35,550 bases of DNA, from NCBI GenBank assembly GCA_030428965.1, contig JAUIEE010000004.1, positions 1 to 35,550 of the forward strand, given 5' to 3'. Positions within the stretch are counted from its first letter, which is position 1. Each line of letters opens with the position of its first letter. The position numbers and the translations under genes were made by a program. The DNA comes from a bacterium. GTDB taxonomy: Bacteria; Planctomycetota; UBA1135; GCA-002686595. The notes beneath the pieces are model-generated. The model was not told where the DNA came from, ran no database searches, and saw only the letters and a program-made list of their open reading frames with translations. Positions 23,151 to 31,335 of this stretch are shown piece after piece.

Positions 23151-24100
23151 TCGTCGTAACCGGTGGTGCCGGCTTCATTGGGAGCAACCTGGTCCGTGGG
23201 CTCAACCGCCGCGGCGAGGACGACATTCTGGTCGTCGACGACCTGCAGAACGGAGAGAAGCACCTCGGGCTGAACAGCCTGCGCTTCGCGGACTTCGTCG
23301 ACTACCGCGACTACATCGAGGATCCCGCGCGCTTCGCCCCGGAGCCCCGCGCTGTCCTGCACCAGGGAGCGTGCTCGGACACCATGGAGGCGGACGGCCG
23401 CTACATGATGCGCGTGAACTACGAGTACTCGAAGACGCTGCTCGAGTTCTGCCAGGGCCGCTGCCCGTTCCTGTACGCCTCGTCCGCCTCGGTCTACGGC
23501 GACGGCAGCCGGGGCTTCCGCGAAGAGCCGGCCTGCGAGTACCCGCTCAACGTCTACGCCTTCTCGAAGTTCCTGTTCGACCGCTACGTGCGCACGCGTC
23601 TCGCGGGAAGCTCGACGCCGATCGTCGGACTGCGCTACTTCAACGTCTACGGTCCCCAGGAGAACCACAAGGGGCGCATGGCCTCGGTGGTCTTCAAGTT
23701 CCACGGGCAGATCGAGGGCGGAGAGGGCCTGCAGGTCTTCTCCGGCAGCGGAGACTTCCTGCGCGACTTCGTCCACGTCGACGACGCCGTGCGCATGAAC
23801 CTCTTCTTCCTTGACCACCCCGAGGTGAGCGGCATCTTCAACTGCGGCACCGGCGTGGCGGAGAGCTTCCTGGACCTGGCGCGCCACGTCGCGGCCCAGT
23901 ACGAGGGCGCCGAGATCGTCGAGATCCCCTTTCCCGATTCTCTGCGAGGCAAGTACCAGGCCTTCACCCAGGCCGACCTGACCCAGCTGCGCCAGGCCGG
24001 GTACGAAGAAGCGTTCACGAGCCTCGCCGACGGCGTGGCCCGGTACGTCCGGGTGTTGAAGGACAGCCACGGCTACTACAAGACGCCGGTGACCCCATGA
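23147..24100 (+). CDS. hldD: ADP-L-glycero-D-manno-heptose 6-epimerase
   Basis: A protein of 317 residues of the extended short-chain dehydrogenase type. NADP(H) binding motif GGAGFIGSN (6-14), the ASSASVYG strand-turn (111-118) and the Tyr137-x3-Lys141 catalytic pair in NVYAFSK are present. HldD interconverts the D,D and L,D forms of ADP-heptose, the last step of heptose donor synthesis for the lipopolysaccharide core. The VDDLQNGEKHLGLNSL and QGACSDTMEADGRYMM segments are typical of this enzyme rather than of UDP-sugar epimerases. It overlaps both neighbours by four bases. Confidence 0.94.
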   Translation: MIVVTGGAGFIGSNLVRGLNRRGEDDILVVDDLQNGEKHLGLNSLRFADFVDYRDYIEDPARFAPEPRAVLHQGACSDTMEADGRYMMRVNYEYSKTLLEFCQGRCPFLYASSASVYGDGSRGFREEPACEYPLNVYAFSKFLFDRYVRTRLAGSSTPIVGLRYFNVYGPQENHKGRMASVVFKFHGQIEGGEGLQVFSGSGDFLRDFVHVDDAVRMNLFFLDHPEVSGIFNCGTGVAESFLDLARHVAAQYEGAEIVEIPFPDSLRGKYQAFTQADLTQLRQAGYEEAFTSLADGVARYVRVLKDSHGYYKTPVTP

Positions 24101-25584
24101 GAGACCGCGAACTGCTGGCGCAGATCGATGGGCTGGGCCATCCTCGCATCCTGATCGTCGGAGACCTGATCCTCGATCGCTACGTGGCGGGGGACGTCGC
24201 GCGCATCTCGCCCGAGGCGCCCATTCCCGTTCTGGCCGCGCGCCACATCGAGGAGCGGCTGGGGGGCGCGGGGAACGTCGCCGCCAACCTGCGGGCGATG
24301 GAGGCCGAGGTGAGTCTCCTGGGCGTCGTCGGCAAGGACGCCCTCGGGGACCGGCTGCAAGGCCTCCTGGAAGGGATCGGGGTCGATGCCTCCGGACTCC
24401 TGCGCGACGAGCAGCGCCCGACGACGGGCAAGACGCGTTTCACGAGCGGGGGACAGCAGATCCTGCGGGTCGACTGGGAGGACGCCCAGCCGGTGACCCC
24501 CGAGCTGATGGGCGGTCTGGTCGACCACGCCCATTCGGTCATGGGGGAGATGGGGGCGGTGATCCTCTCGGACTACGGCAAGGGCGTGCTGGGCGAGCCC
24601 GTGCTGCAGGGCGTCATCGCCGCGGCCCGCGCGCACGGGGTTCCGGTGCTGGTCGATCCCAAGGGCACCGACTACGGCCGCTACCTCGGGGCGACCCTGG
24701 TCACGCCCAACCGCAAGGAAGCGGAAGAGGCCTTGGGACGCAAGCTGCGGCCCTTCGAGGAGCTGCCCCGGGGAGCGGACGAGTTGATCGAGACGGCCGA
24801 GCTCGACGCGGCCGTCATCACCCTGGGTGCCGACGGCATCTACTACCGCTCCAAGGGCGGAACGCTGGGGGAGAAGACCGGTCGCATCGCGCCCGTGGCC
24901 CGGGCCGTGTTCGACGTGACCGGCGCCGGCGACACGGTCATCTCCCACCTGGCCCTGGCCCTGGCCGCCGGCCTGGGCCTGGAGTCCGCCGTGCGCCTCG
25001 CCAACCAGGCGGCGGGCATCGTGGTCGGTCGCCGCGGAGCCGCGTCCGTGACCAGACGTGAGCTCAAGGCGGCCTTCGGTTCCCGGTCCGGAGGGGCCAG
25101 CCTGATCCTGGAGCGCTCGGAGCTGCCCGAGTTGCTCTCCGAGTGGCGCGCCGAGGGCAAGCGCATCGTCTTCACGAACGGCTGCTTCGACATCGTCCAC
25201 GCGGGGCACATCGACTACCTGCGCACGGCGCGCTCCCGCGGGGATGCCCTGATCGTGGCCCTCAACGACGACGAGAGCGTCCACCGACTGAAGGGGGAAG
25301 GTCGTCCGATCAACAAGATCGCCGACCGCATGCGTGTGCTGGCCGCCCTCGAGATGGTGGATGCGGTGGTGGCCTTCAGCGAGGACACGCCCCTTGCGAT
25401 CGTCGAGGAGATCACCCCCGACGTGCTCGTGAAGGGACAGGACTGGGAAGACAAGGGCGTCGTCGGACGGGAGTGGGTCGAGCAGCACGGGGGCGAGGTC
25501 TACCTGGCACCGCTCCTGCCGGGACGCTCGACCACCGCCATCGCCAATCGCCTGCGGGACGGCGAGGCTTCGAGCACGTCCTAG
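24097..25584 (+). CDS. hldE: Bifunctional heptose-7-phosphate kinase / heptose-1-phosphate adenylyltransferase
   Basis: A protein of 495 residues. The N-terminal half (~10-325) is a PfkB-type sugar kinase with GGAGNVAANL, the VTPNRKEAE motif and DVTGAGDT (273-280; catalytic Asp279). The C-terminal half (~345-485) is a nucleotidyltransferase with FTNGCFDIVHAGH (His368 and His371 of the HxGH motif) and a LNDDESVHRLKG segment. HldE phosphorylates D-glycero-D-manno-heptose 7-phosphate at C1 and, after the phosphatase GmhB, adds AMP to the resulting heptose 1-phosphate. The fused form is the common Gram-negative type. GmhA and GmhB are not in the window. It is the last gene of the overlapping lpxK-acyltransferase-hldD-hldE set. 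Confidence 0.95.
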   Translation: MRDRELLAQIDGLGHPRILIVGDLILDRYVAGDVARISPEAPIPVLAARHIEERLGGAGNVAANLRAMEAEVSLLGVVGKDALGDRLQGLLEGIGVDASGLLRDEQRPTTGKTRFTSGGQQILRVDWEDAQPVTPELMGGLVDHAHSVMGEMGAVILSDYGKGVLGEPVLQGVIAAARAHGVPVLVDPKGTDYGRYLGATLVTPNRKEAEEALGRKLRPFEELPRGADELIETAELDAAVITLGADGIYYRSKGGTLGEKTGRIAPVARAVFDVTGAGDTVISHLALALAAGLGLESAVRLANQAAGIVVGRRGAASVTRRELKAAFGSRSGGASLILERSELPELLSEWRAEGKRIVFTNGCFDIVHAGHIDYLRTARSRGDALIVALNDDESVHRLKGEGRPINKIADRMRVLAALEMVDAVVAFSEDTPLAIVEEITPDVLVKGQDWEDKGVVGREWVEQHGGEVYLAPLLPGRSTTAIANRLRDGEASSTS

Positions 25585-25883
25585 GATCTCCCTCCGTTTC
25601 CTCCCCGGCGCGGGCTCGTCGGCCTGCCCGAGCCTCTCGCCGCTGTGTTCTTCGACACCTGGGTCCCGGTGCGGGGATCGTCCCGGGAAAACCCGGCAAG
25701 GGCCGAAAAACCCGTCCTTACGGGCTTTTCCAGGACTGCGGTCTTCCCCCGCTTCGGAGCTCTTCGGCACCCGGAGCTTTTCACCAGAAAGCGCTGGGGC
25801 CTTGCGCGCAAAGAGTCGAGGAACGCCCCGTGTTCCTCTGCTCCCCGTTCCACCGGTCGACCTCGACCCAAGGCCTTGTGCCC
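25585..25883 (+). other. 299-base untranslated region, possible structured leader
   Basis: Between hldE and the beta-barrel-like gene I see no coding signal, but several inverted and near-direct repeats: CGGGAAAACCCGG and CCGAAAAACCCGT follow one another, and the second forms a stem with ACGGGCTTTTC. The region could be an hldE terminator plus a promoter and leader, or a structured RNA. No known riboswitch consensus was recognised. Confidence 0.35.
25705..25730 (+). terminator. Hairpin after hldE, possible terminator
   Basis: GAAAAACCCGT (25705-25715), loop CCTT, then ACGGGCTTTTC (25720-25730): 11 paired positions with one A-C mismatch. The right arm holds TTTT but no further T run follows, so it is not a classic intrinsic terminator. 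It could also be part of a structured leader. Confidence 0.35.
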
Positions 25884-26663
25884 ATGGTTTCCACCCGCTC
25901 GCTTCGTCTCGGCTTTCTCTGCCTGATCCTCTCGCCCCTGTTCGCGGCCTGCTCCAGCGCGCCGGTCCGCACGACCGGCCCCGAGGCTCCGCCTGCCCCC
26001 GCCCTGGCGCGCGGCGTCGAGGCCCATGCGAGTGAAGCCTCGGCCTCCCGCCAGGATCGTCGCTCCCGCCGACGCAGCGACGAGGGCATCGCGAACTCGA
26101 CCGGATACACGATCGGCGTGGCCGGTCAGCAGATCCGCGTGACCGGGGAGTTCGACGGAGACGAGGCTCTCGTCGGGCCCGATGACGTGATCGTGATTCC
26201 GGACCTCGATTCGGACACGGGCTACAAGGCCTCGGTGGGCTACCGCTGGCGCAGCAGCGCCTTCGAGCTCTCGGTGGAGGCCGTCGAGCACGACGGGGAC
26301 TTCGGCGGACTGCCGGCCGACACGACCTTCTATTCGATCAACGCCACCTGGCGCGAGTACTTCTGGGTCAAGAGCTTCCTGCAGCCTTACGGTCTGTTCG
26401 GAATCGGCGTGGTGCGCGGTGACATCGACGACGGTTCGAGCGACGGCATGACCACCGAAGACGCCACCCTCGACGGGATCCAGGTGCAGGTGGGCGCCGG
26501 CCTGGCGCTCTACGTCCTGCGCCACCTCTCCTTCGACGTCTACGGGCTCTACCGTTTCGTGCGCTTCATGGAAGCGGACGGCATCGGCGGGAACCTGCCG
26601 ATCGGCGAGAACCTCGAGGGGGACAGCTGGGTGCTAGGTGTCGGGGCGACGCTGATCTTCTAG
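25884..26663 (+). CDS. Outer-membrane beta-barrel-like protein with lipoprotein-type signal
   Basis: A protein of 259 residues. Its signal peptide ends in LSPLFAACSS, with Cys23 as a possible lipid attachment site; Phe at -3 of the lipobox is unusual. After a charged Ala/Arg/Ser linker (~40-72), alternating strands follow (GYKASVGYRWRSSAFELSVEAVE, YSINATWREYFW, LQPYGLFGIGVVRG, VQVGAGLALYVL, LSFDVYGLYRF, WVLGVGATLIF), ending in a terminal Phe, as in outer-membrane barrels recognised by BamA. The size fits an eight-stranded OmpW/OprF-N-like barrel. A lipidated barrel would be odd; the linker may instead be cleaved. Codon use matches neighbours. ATG 25884 begins the signal peptide; no strong ribosome binding site is seen. 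Confidence 0.65.
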   Translation: MVSTRSLRLGFLCLILSPLFAACSSAPVRTTGPEAPPAPALARGVEAHASEASASRQDRRSRRRSDEGIANSTGYTIGVAGQQIRVTGEFDGDEALVGPDDVIVIPDLDSDTGYKASVGYRWRSSAFELSVEAVEHDGDFGGLPADTTFYSINATWREYFWVKSFLQPYGLFGIGVVRGDIDDGSSDGMTTEDATLDGIQVQVGAGLALYVLRHLSFDVYGLYRFVRFMEADGIGGNLPIGENLEGDSWVLGVGATLIF

Positions 26664-26672
26664 GCCGATCGG

Positions 26673-28115
26673 CTACGCGTCCTCTTCCTCTTCTCGCTGC
26701 TTCTTTCGCAGCTCTTCGATGCGTAACTGGGTGGGCAGGCCCGGGTTGACCTTGGCGGCCTCTTCGTAGGCGCGGATGGCGGCGTCCCAGCGACCCTGGA
26801 GGCCCAGGGAGTAGCCCAGGTTGAAGTGGGCCATGGCGAACTTGGGGTCGAGCACGGTCGCTGCCCGCAGGTGCTGGCTCGCTTCCTCCACGCGCTCGAG
26901 CTGCAGCAGGGAGACGCCCCAGGAATGGTGGCTCTGGGCGTTGAGCTCCTGCTCGGCGTAGGCGCGCTCGAAGATGCGCACGGCCTGGTCGGCCTGGCCC
27001 AGGCTCGAGAGCTCGTTGGCCATCATGAGCATGGCGACGAAGTTCGTGCCGTCCTTGCGCAGGACCTCGGAGAGCAGCCTCAGGGCCTCCTCGCTCTTCT
27101 TGCGCGGACGGTTGAGGTAGATCTGGGCGATGAGGACCTTGGCATCGAGCAGGTCGGGGTCTTCCTCGGAAATGCGCAGGCATTCCTGCAGCGCTTCGTC
27201 CACCTGGCCCGTGTGATAGAGGGCGTAGGCCAGGGAGTAGCGCACGTCGGTGCTGCCGGGGCGACCCCGGAGGTAGTCCTGGATGTCGGGGATCGCGTCG
27301 GCGAAGCGACCCTCCGCCATGGCGTGCTCGGCGCGGTGCATCGCATCGTGGGAGGAGGAGGCCTGGTTCAAGACCTCGTCGCGCACGCGGTCCTGGTCGT
27401 CGAGGCCGCGGGACTGGGCCTTGGTGCGCTCCGCGACCTTGCGGGCCAGCTCCGGTTTGCCGGTTTGCATGTAGGCCCGGGCCAGGGCCGTGTTGACCGC
27501 GCGCTCCTCGGGGGCCTTGGCGGCGGCCTTGAGCAGGTGGGTCAGGGCCTGTTCCGCCTCTCCCAGGTTGAGCAGCGCCTGCCCGAGTCCCAGCTCCGCG
27601 GCCGGGTAGTCGGCCTTGAGCGCGAGGGCCTTGGAGAAGGCTTGACGCGCTTCATCCAGCCTTCCGTAGCGACCGAAGCAGTTGCCGCGGTGCAGGTGGA
27701 GAGGAGGGTAGTAGGGATCGAGCTTCTCGGCCGTCGCGTAGAGGGCCAGCACCGCGTCGATCTCGCCGCCGACGATGTCGGCCACCCGGGCTCGCATGTA
27801 GGCGTAGTCGAAGCTCTTGGGGGCGATGCGCGCGGCCTCGGCGTAGCAGCGCTCGGCTTCCTCGAACAGCTGGCGCGCGTCGAACAGAGCCCCCAGGCGC
27901 GCCCAGTTTCCGGCCCGCGCGGGGTTGGCGCGCACGTCGTCCTGGGCGTGCCGCAGGGCGTCCAGGGACTCCTTCTTCATCCCCGTGGTGTCGACGTCGG
28001 GGATCTCGACCGGGGCCTTCTTGGCCTTGGCCTCGGACTCCTCCTGGGCCCAGGGCGACACTCCGTGGCCCAGGACGAGCGCGCAGGAGCCGACGAGGAC
28101 GAGCAGCCGCTTCAC
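26673..28115 (-). CDS. Periplasmic TPR-repeat protein
   Basis: A protein of 480 residues starting with GTG 28115, whose GTGA holds the stop of the CRTAC1-type gene, so they are coupled. A signal peptide (KRLLVLVGSCALVLG, cut near SPWAQ) puts it outside the cytoplasm. From residue ~45 to the end there are about nine TPR-type helix pairs, e.g. NWARLGALFDARQLFEEAERCYAEAARIAP and AHFNLGYSLGLQGRWDAAIRAYEEAAKVNP, followed by a Glu/Lys-rich tail. TPRs bind other proteins. With its partner of the ASPIC/UnbV type it forms a pair that is common in Planctomycetota and Acidobacteriota; the partner complex is not known. Confidence 0.85.
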   Translation of the reverse strand: MKRLLVLVGSCALVLGHGVSPWAQEESEAKAKKAPVEIPDVDTTGMKKESLDALRHAQDDVRANPARAGNWARLGALFDARQLFEEAERCYAEAARIAPKSFDYAYMRARVADIVGGEIDAVLALYATAEKLDPYYPPLHLHRGNCFGRYGRLDEARQAFSKALALKADYPAAELGLGQALLNLGEAEQALTHLLKAAAKAPEERAVNTALARAYMQTGKPELARKVAERTKAQSRGLDDQDRVRDEVLNQASSSHDAMHRAEHAMAEGRFADAIPDIQDYLRGRPGSTDVRYSLAYALYHTGQVDEALQECLRISEEDPDLLDAKVLIAQIYLNRPRKKSEEALRLLSEVLRKDGTNFVAMLMMANELSSLGQADQAVRIFERAYAEQELNAQSHHSWGVSLLQLERVEEASQHLRAATVLDPKFAMAHFNLGYSLGLQGRWDAAIRAYEEAAKVNPGLPTQLRIEELRKKQREEEEDA

Positions 28116-29872
28116 CGGGCCTTGCCCTCGCCGCGCAGGACGGTGATCTCGCGATCGAAGCCGGGGACGTCGAAGGTCTCGACGAGGCCGTCCGGCCATT
28201 CGACCTCCAGGCTCGCCTTGCCCCCGGCCGCCTCGTCCGGGACGCCGAACAGAAGACGCGGGTCGTTGCTCGTCAGGTAGCTGTAGGCGCGCGAGACGGT
28301 TCGGATCCAGCTCCGCTCGCCGCAGGTGAGCTTGGTCTTGGCTCCGATGGCGTAGCGCTTGAGCCGGGGATCGCGCACGACGACCCGCAGCCACTTGCCC
28401 CTGCGGGGCGAGTCGTTGCGGTAGAGGCGAGCCCTGGAGTCGATGTTGCCCACCGCCACGTCCGTGTCCCCGTCGTTGTCCCAGTCGGCCACCGCCACGG
28501 CGCGGCTCACCTCACGCAGGCGTCCGAAGTCCGGCTCGCTGCGAGGTTCGAACTGAGCGCCGCCGGCGTTGACGAAGACCAGGTTGCGCTCCGCGTAGAA
28601 GCACCAGGGGTCGGGCATGTCGAAGGGCGGTTCGACTTCACCTCGGGTGACCCGCCCGTTGACGACGACCAGGTCCAGGTCGCCGTCGAGCTCGAGGTCG
28701 AGGGGCGCCGTGCCGAAGCCGGTGTAGGTCTTGCTGGGTGTGCCCAGGCCGCTCTGGCCGGTGGCGTCGGCGAAGCCCATGCCCGGACCGATGTTGCGGT
28801 AGAAGGTGTTCGTCTCGCGCGTCAGGTGGGTCATGAACAGGTCGTACAGCCCGTCGTTGTCGAAGTCCTCCGACAGGACGCCCATGCCCGCCTCGTGCTG
28901 GCCGTGCATGTTGAAGGCGACGCCCAGGACCACGGCGTCGTCGACGAACGTGCCGTCCTGCTGGTTGATCCACAGGTGGTTCTCGTAGGTGTCGTTGGCA
29001 ACGAACACGTCGGGCCAGCCGTCGTCGTTGAAGTCCCGCACGACGACCCCCAGGCCGGCGGCGGCGGCGCTGTTCAGTCCGGCTGCCTCGCTCACGTCCT
29101 CGAAGGTGCCGTCCCCGAGGTTGTGCAGCAGGATGTCCGACTCCGGGTCGAAGGTCGTGGGGCCGCAGAAGTCGAGGCGGTCGGCCTGGTCGAAGCAGCG
29201 CTGGGAAGGCTTGAAGTAGACGTACTGGATCACGTAGAGGTCCAGGTGCCCATCCCGATCGTAGTCGAGGAAGGCGGCGGAGGCGGAGAAGCGCCCGGGC
29301 AGGTCGCCCGAGTCGCGGCTGACGTCCTCGAAGCGCTCGCCCTTCCGGTTGGCGAAGAGCTGGTTGGGGCCGAAGTTGGTCAGGAAGACGTCCGGGTAGC
29401 CGTCGTTGTGGACGTCGCCCACGGCGGCGGCGATGCCGTAGCTCTTGCCGACCAGGCCCAGGGCCCCCGGCTGTTCGGTCAGCTGTCCGTTGCCCTCGTT
29501 GCGGTAGAGCGCGTTCTCGGCTCCCTCACGGTCGACCCCGCGGGTCGGGTCGGAGCCGGCGTGCATCAGGTACAGGTCCTGGTCGCCGTCGTTGTCGTAG
29601 TCCAGGAAGGCGATGCCGCTTCCGAGCATCTGGGTCGTGCAGCGCTGCTCCGTCGGGCCCGCGACATGACGAAAGGTCAGGCCGCTGGCGTCGGTGACCT
29701 CGGTCAGCCAGGTCCCTTCGGACGGTGCCGTCAGGGGGGCGGCAGGGGACTCGGCCGCAGGTGCCTGGGGGCTCGGCGCGGGCGCCTTGTCGCCGCAGGA
29801 TGCCGCCGAGCAGCCGAGCAGCGCGATCCAACCGATCTCGCGTGAAGTCAGGGACAGGTGCGGCAGTCTCAT
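28112..29872 (-). CDS. CRTAC1-type FG-GAP lipoprotein with ASPIC/UnbV domain
   Basis: A protein of 586 residues. Its N-terminus has a signal with Cys at LLGCSAASC (two candidate lipid cysteines). At least seven FG-GAP/VCBS-like blades carry DxDxDG calcium-binding turns: FLDYDNDGDQDLYL, VGDVHNDGYPDVFLTN, FLDYDRDGHLDLYV, VRDFNDDGWPDVFV, SEDFDNDGLYDLFM, LDLELDGDLDLVVV and VADWDNDGDTDVAV. The C-terminal ~75 residues are the ASPIC/UnbV domain (GAKTKLTCGERSWIRTV...SLEVEWPDGLVETF). It should form a calcium-stabilised beta-propeller at the cell surface or periplasm. Function of the family is poorly known; carbohydrate or protein binding is inference. It is coupled to the TPR gene and follows the PQQ-like propeller gene by 117 bases. 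Confidence 0.9.
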   Translation of the reverse strand: MRLPHLSLTSREIGWIALLGCSAASCGDKAPAPSPQAPAAESPAAPLTAPSEGTWLTEVTDASGLTFRHVAGPTEQRCTTQMLGSGIAFLDYDNDGDQDLYLMHAGSDPTRGVDREGAENALYRNEGNGQLTEQPGALGLVGKSYGIAAAVGDVHNDGYPDVFLTNFGPNQLFANRKGERFEDVSRDSGDLPGRFSASAAFLDYDRDGHLDLYVIQYVYFKPSQRCFDQADRLDFCGPTTFDPESDILLHNLGDGTFEDVSEAAGLNSAAAAGLGVVVRDFNDDGWPDVFVANDTYENHLWINQQDGTFVDDAVVLGVAFNMHGQHEAGMGVLSEDFDNDGLYDLFMTHLTRETNTFYRNIGPGMGFADATGQSGLGTPSKTYTGFGTAPLDLELDGDLDLVVVNGRVTRGEVEPPFDMPDPWCFYAERNLVFVNAGGAQFEPRSEPDFGRLREVSRAVAVADWDNDGDTDVAVGNIDSRARLYRNDSPRRGKWLRVVVRDPRLKRYAIGAKTKLTCGERSWIRTVSRAYSYLTSNDPRLLFGVPDEAAGGKASLEVEWPDGLVETFDVPGFDREITVLRGEGKAR

Positions 29873-29989
29873 GGAACGGCTGAGGGAATTGGGGACAGAC
29901 CCGTTGGCGGCCAGCCTTCCATTCTAGGACAAGGCCGAGGGCCTCGGAAACTCTCGAAGGCCCGTCCTCTGACGTTCCGTCCGCGATCC

Positions 29990-31216
29990 TCAGGAGTTCG
30001 TTGCCGCGAGGGCGTGCAGGAACCCGTCGGCGCTCTCCTGGTACAGGGTGCCGTCCGGTCCGATGGCCGGCGAGGCCCACAGGGTCGCGTCCGTCTCGTA
30101 GCTCCAGAGCAGTTTACCCTCGAGTGACACGGCGTAGAGCGTGCCCTCCGAGCTGCCGAAGTAGAGGGTGCCGTCGTTGCCGATCGTGGGGGAGGCGTAG
30201 ATGGCGCCGTTGGTCTTGAAGGACCACTTGACGACGCCGTGTCGGTCGAGGGCGTAGAGCCGGGCGTCGTCCGAGCCGACGTAGATGGTTCCGTCGTGAC
30301 CGATGGCCGGCGAGGAGCGAATGCGTCGGCCCGTGGTGTAGGTCCAGCGCATGGTTCCGTCCGGGTCGATGGCGTGCAGCTTGCCGTCGCCGCTCCCCAC
30401 GTAGATCGTGCCGTCGGACGAGATGGCCGGGGAGGAGTAGTCGATCGGGCCCTCGGTGTCGTAGGTCCACTTCAGGGTCCCGTCCGGGTTCAGGGCGAAG
30501 AGGGCCAGGTTGCGGCTGCCCACGTAGATCGTGCCGTCCTGGGCGATGGCCGGCGAGGACCAGTAGATCGAGCCGCCGGTGGGGAACTTCCAGAGCAGCT
30601 CCCCCTGGGAATCGACGGCGTACAGGTAACCGCGGTTCTGGGTCTTGTCCCCGCTACCGAAGTAGATGATCGTCTCGCCCTCTTCGTTCTTCCACAGGGC
30701 CGGGGAGGAGCCGATCGGGCTCTCCGCCTTGAACGTCCAGCGCCGGATCCCGTCCGCTCCCATGGCGTGGAAGAGCTCGTCGCCGCCTCCGACGTAGATG
30801 GTCCCGTCCTCGCCGATGGCGGGGGTGGACCAGATCTCGGCCCCCGTCAGGTAGAGCCACTTCTCCTTGCCGTCGGGGGCCAGGGCGCGCAGGACACCTT
30901 CGCCGCTGCCCGTGTAGAGCGTGCCGTCGCCCGCGATGGAGAGGGAGGAGACCCAGCTGCCGGTCTCGAGCTTCCACTTCGACGAGGCGGAGCGAGGGCC
31001 GCTGAACGGACTGCGACGGCAGTGGGTCGGGTCGCCACCGAACATCCACCAGGCTCCCTTCGGAGCTCCCCGAGTCACGATCAGGTCGGTCCCCGGCGGA
31101 TCCTGGGGTGTTCCGAAAGCCGTGGGCTGGGTCATACAAACCACGGCAGCGCCGAGCAGGATCGGTCCCAGAGGGCGCAGACGCATACCGGGAGCGCTAG
31201 GCAGAAATCGTTTCAT
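29990..31216 (-). CDS. Exported PQQ-like (Kelch/BamB-type) beta-propeller protein
   Basis: A protein of 408 residues with an N-terminal signal (LGPILLGAAVVCMTQPTAFG). From residue ~87 to the end there are eight repeats of about 40 residues with the consensus SSPAI..DGTIYVGS.DG.LYALDPDGTLKW.Y.T, typical of PQQ-like beta-propellers. This is the BamB/quinoprotein-dehydrogenase repeat type, but the conserved residues of PQQ-dependent enzymes are not seen, so a scaffold or adhesion role is likelier than dehydrogenase activity. ATG 31216 is chosen; an in-frame ATG at 31330 would add an unrelated 38-residue stretch. It is the first gene of the minus-strand set with the CRTAC1-type and TPR genes. Confidence 0.87.
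   Translation of the reverse strand: MKRFLPSAPGMRLRPLGPILLGAAVVCMTQPTAFGTPQDPPGTDLIVTRGAPKGAWWMFGGDPTHCRRSPFSGPRSASSKWKLETGSWVSSLSIAGDGTLYTGSGEGVLRALAPDGKEKWLYLTGAEIWSTPAIGEDGTIYVGGGDELFHAMGADGIRRWTFKAESPIGSSPALWKNEEGETIIYFGSGDKTQNRGYLYAVDSQGELLWKFPTGGSIYWSSPAIAQDGTIYVGSRNLALFALNPDGTLKWTYDTEGPIDYSSPAISSDGTIYVGSGDGKLHAIDPDGTMRWTYTTGRRIRSSPAIGHDGTIYVGSDDARLYALDRHGVVKWSFKTNGAIYASPTIGNDGTLYFGSSEGTLYAVSLEGKLLWSYETDATLWASPAIGPDGTLYQESADGFLHALAATNS
29993..30958 (-). repeat. Eight ~120-base tandem repeats encoding propeller blades
   Basis: The coding repeats share the SSPAI..DGTIYVGS core at about 120-base spacing, clearly in the DNA as well. One unit (with KNEEGE and KTQNRG insertions) is longer. 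Such repeats can expand or shrink by recombination. Confidence 0.85.
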
Positions 31217-31293
31217 GGTCGAACGGGTCCCTTCCCCTGCGGGCCCGCTCGAGTCTCCCTCCGTTCGTGGAGCAACCCGCGGGGCCGCGTGGG

Positions 31294-31299
31294 TATAAT
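31294..31299 (+). promoter_or_regulatory. Perfect TATAAT -10 box upstream of the 31336 gene
   Basis: TATAAT lies 36 bases before ATG 31336, giving an expected leader of about 30 bases that contains GAGAG as a possible ribosome binding site. No clear TTGACA lies 16-18 bases upstream; TG occurs just before the box (TGGGTATAAT) but one base off the extended -10 spacing. Unlike the close hexamers, this is a normally leadered promoter. Confidence 0.5.
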
Positions 31300-31335
31300 C
31301 GGCTGCCCGCCCTAGGCCCTCTGAGAGCAACTGCC

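Noticed and set aside
26664-26673. Perfect palindrome GCCGATCGGC between convergent genes, as a terminator
   Set aside because: It has no loop and no T run, so it is not a terminator; it overlaps the stop codons and may be chance.
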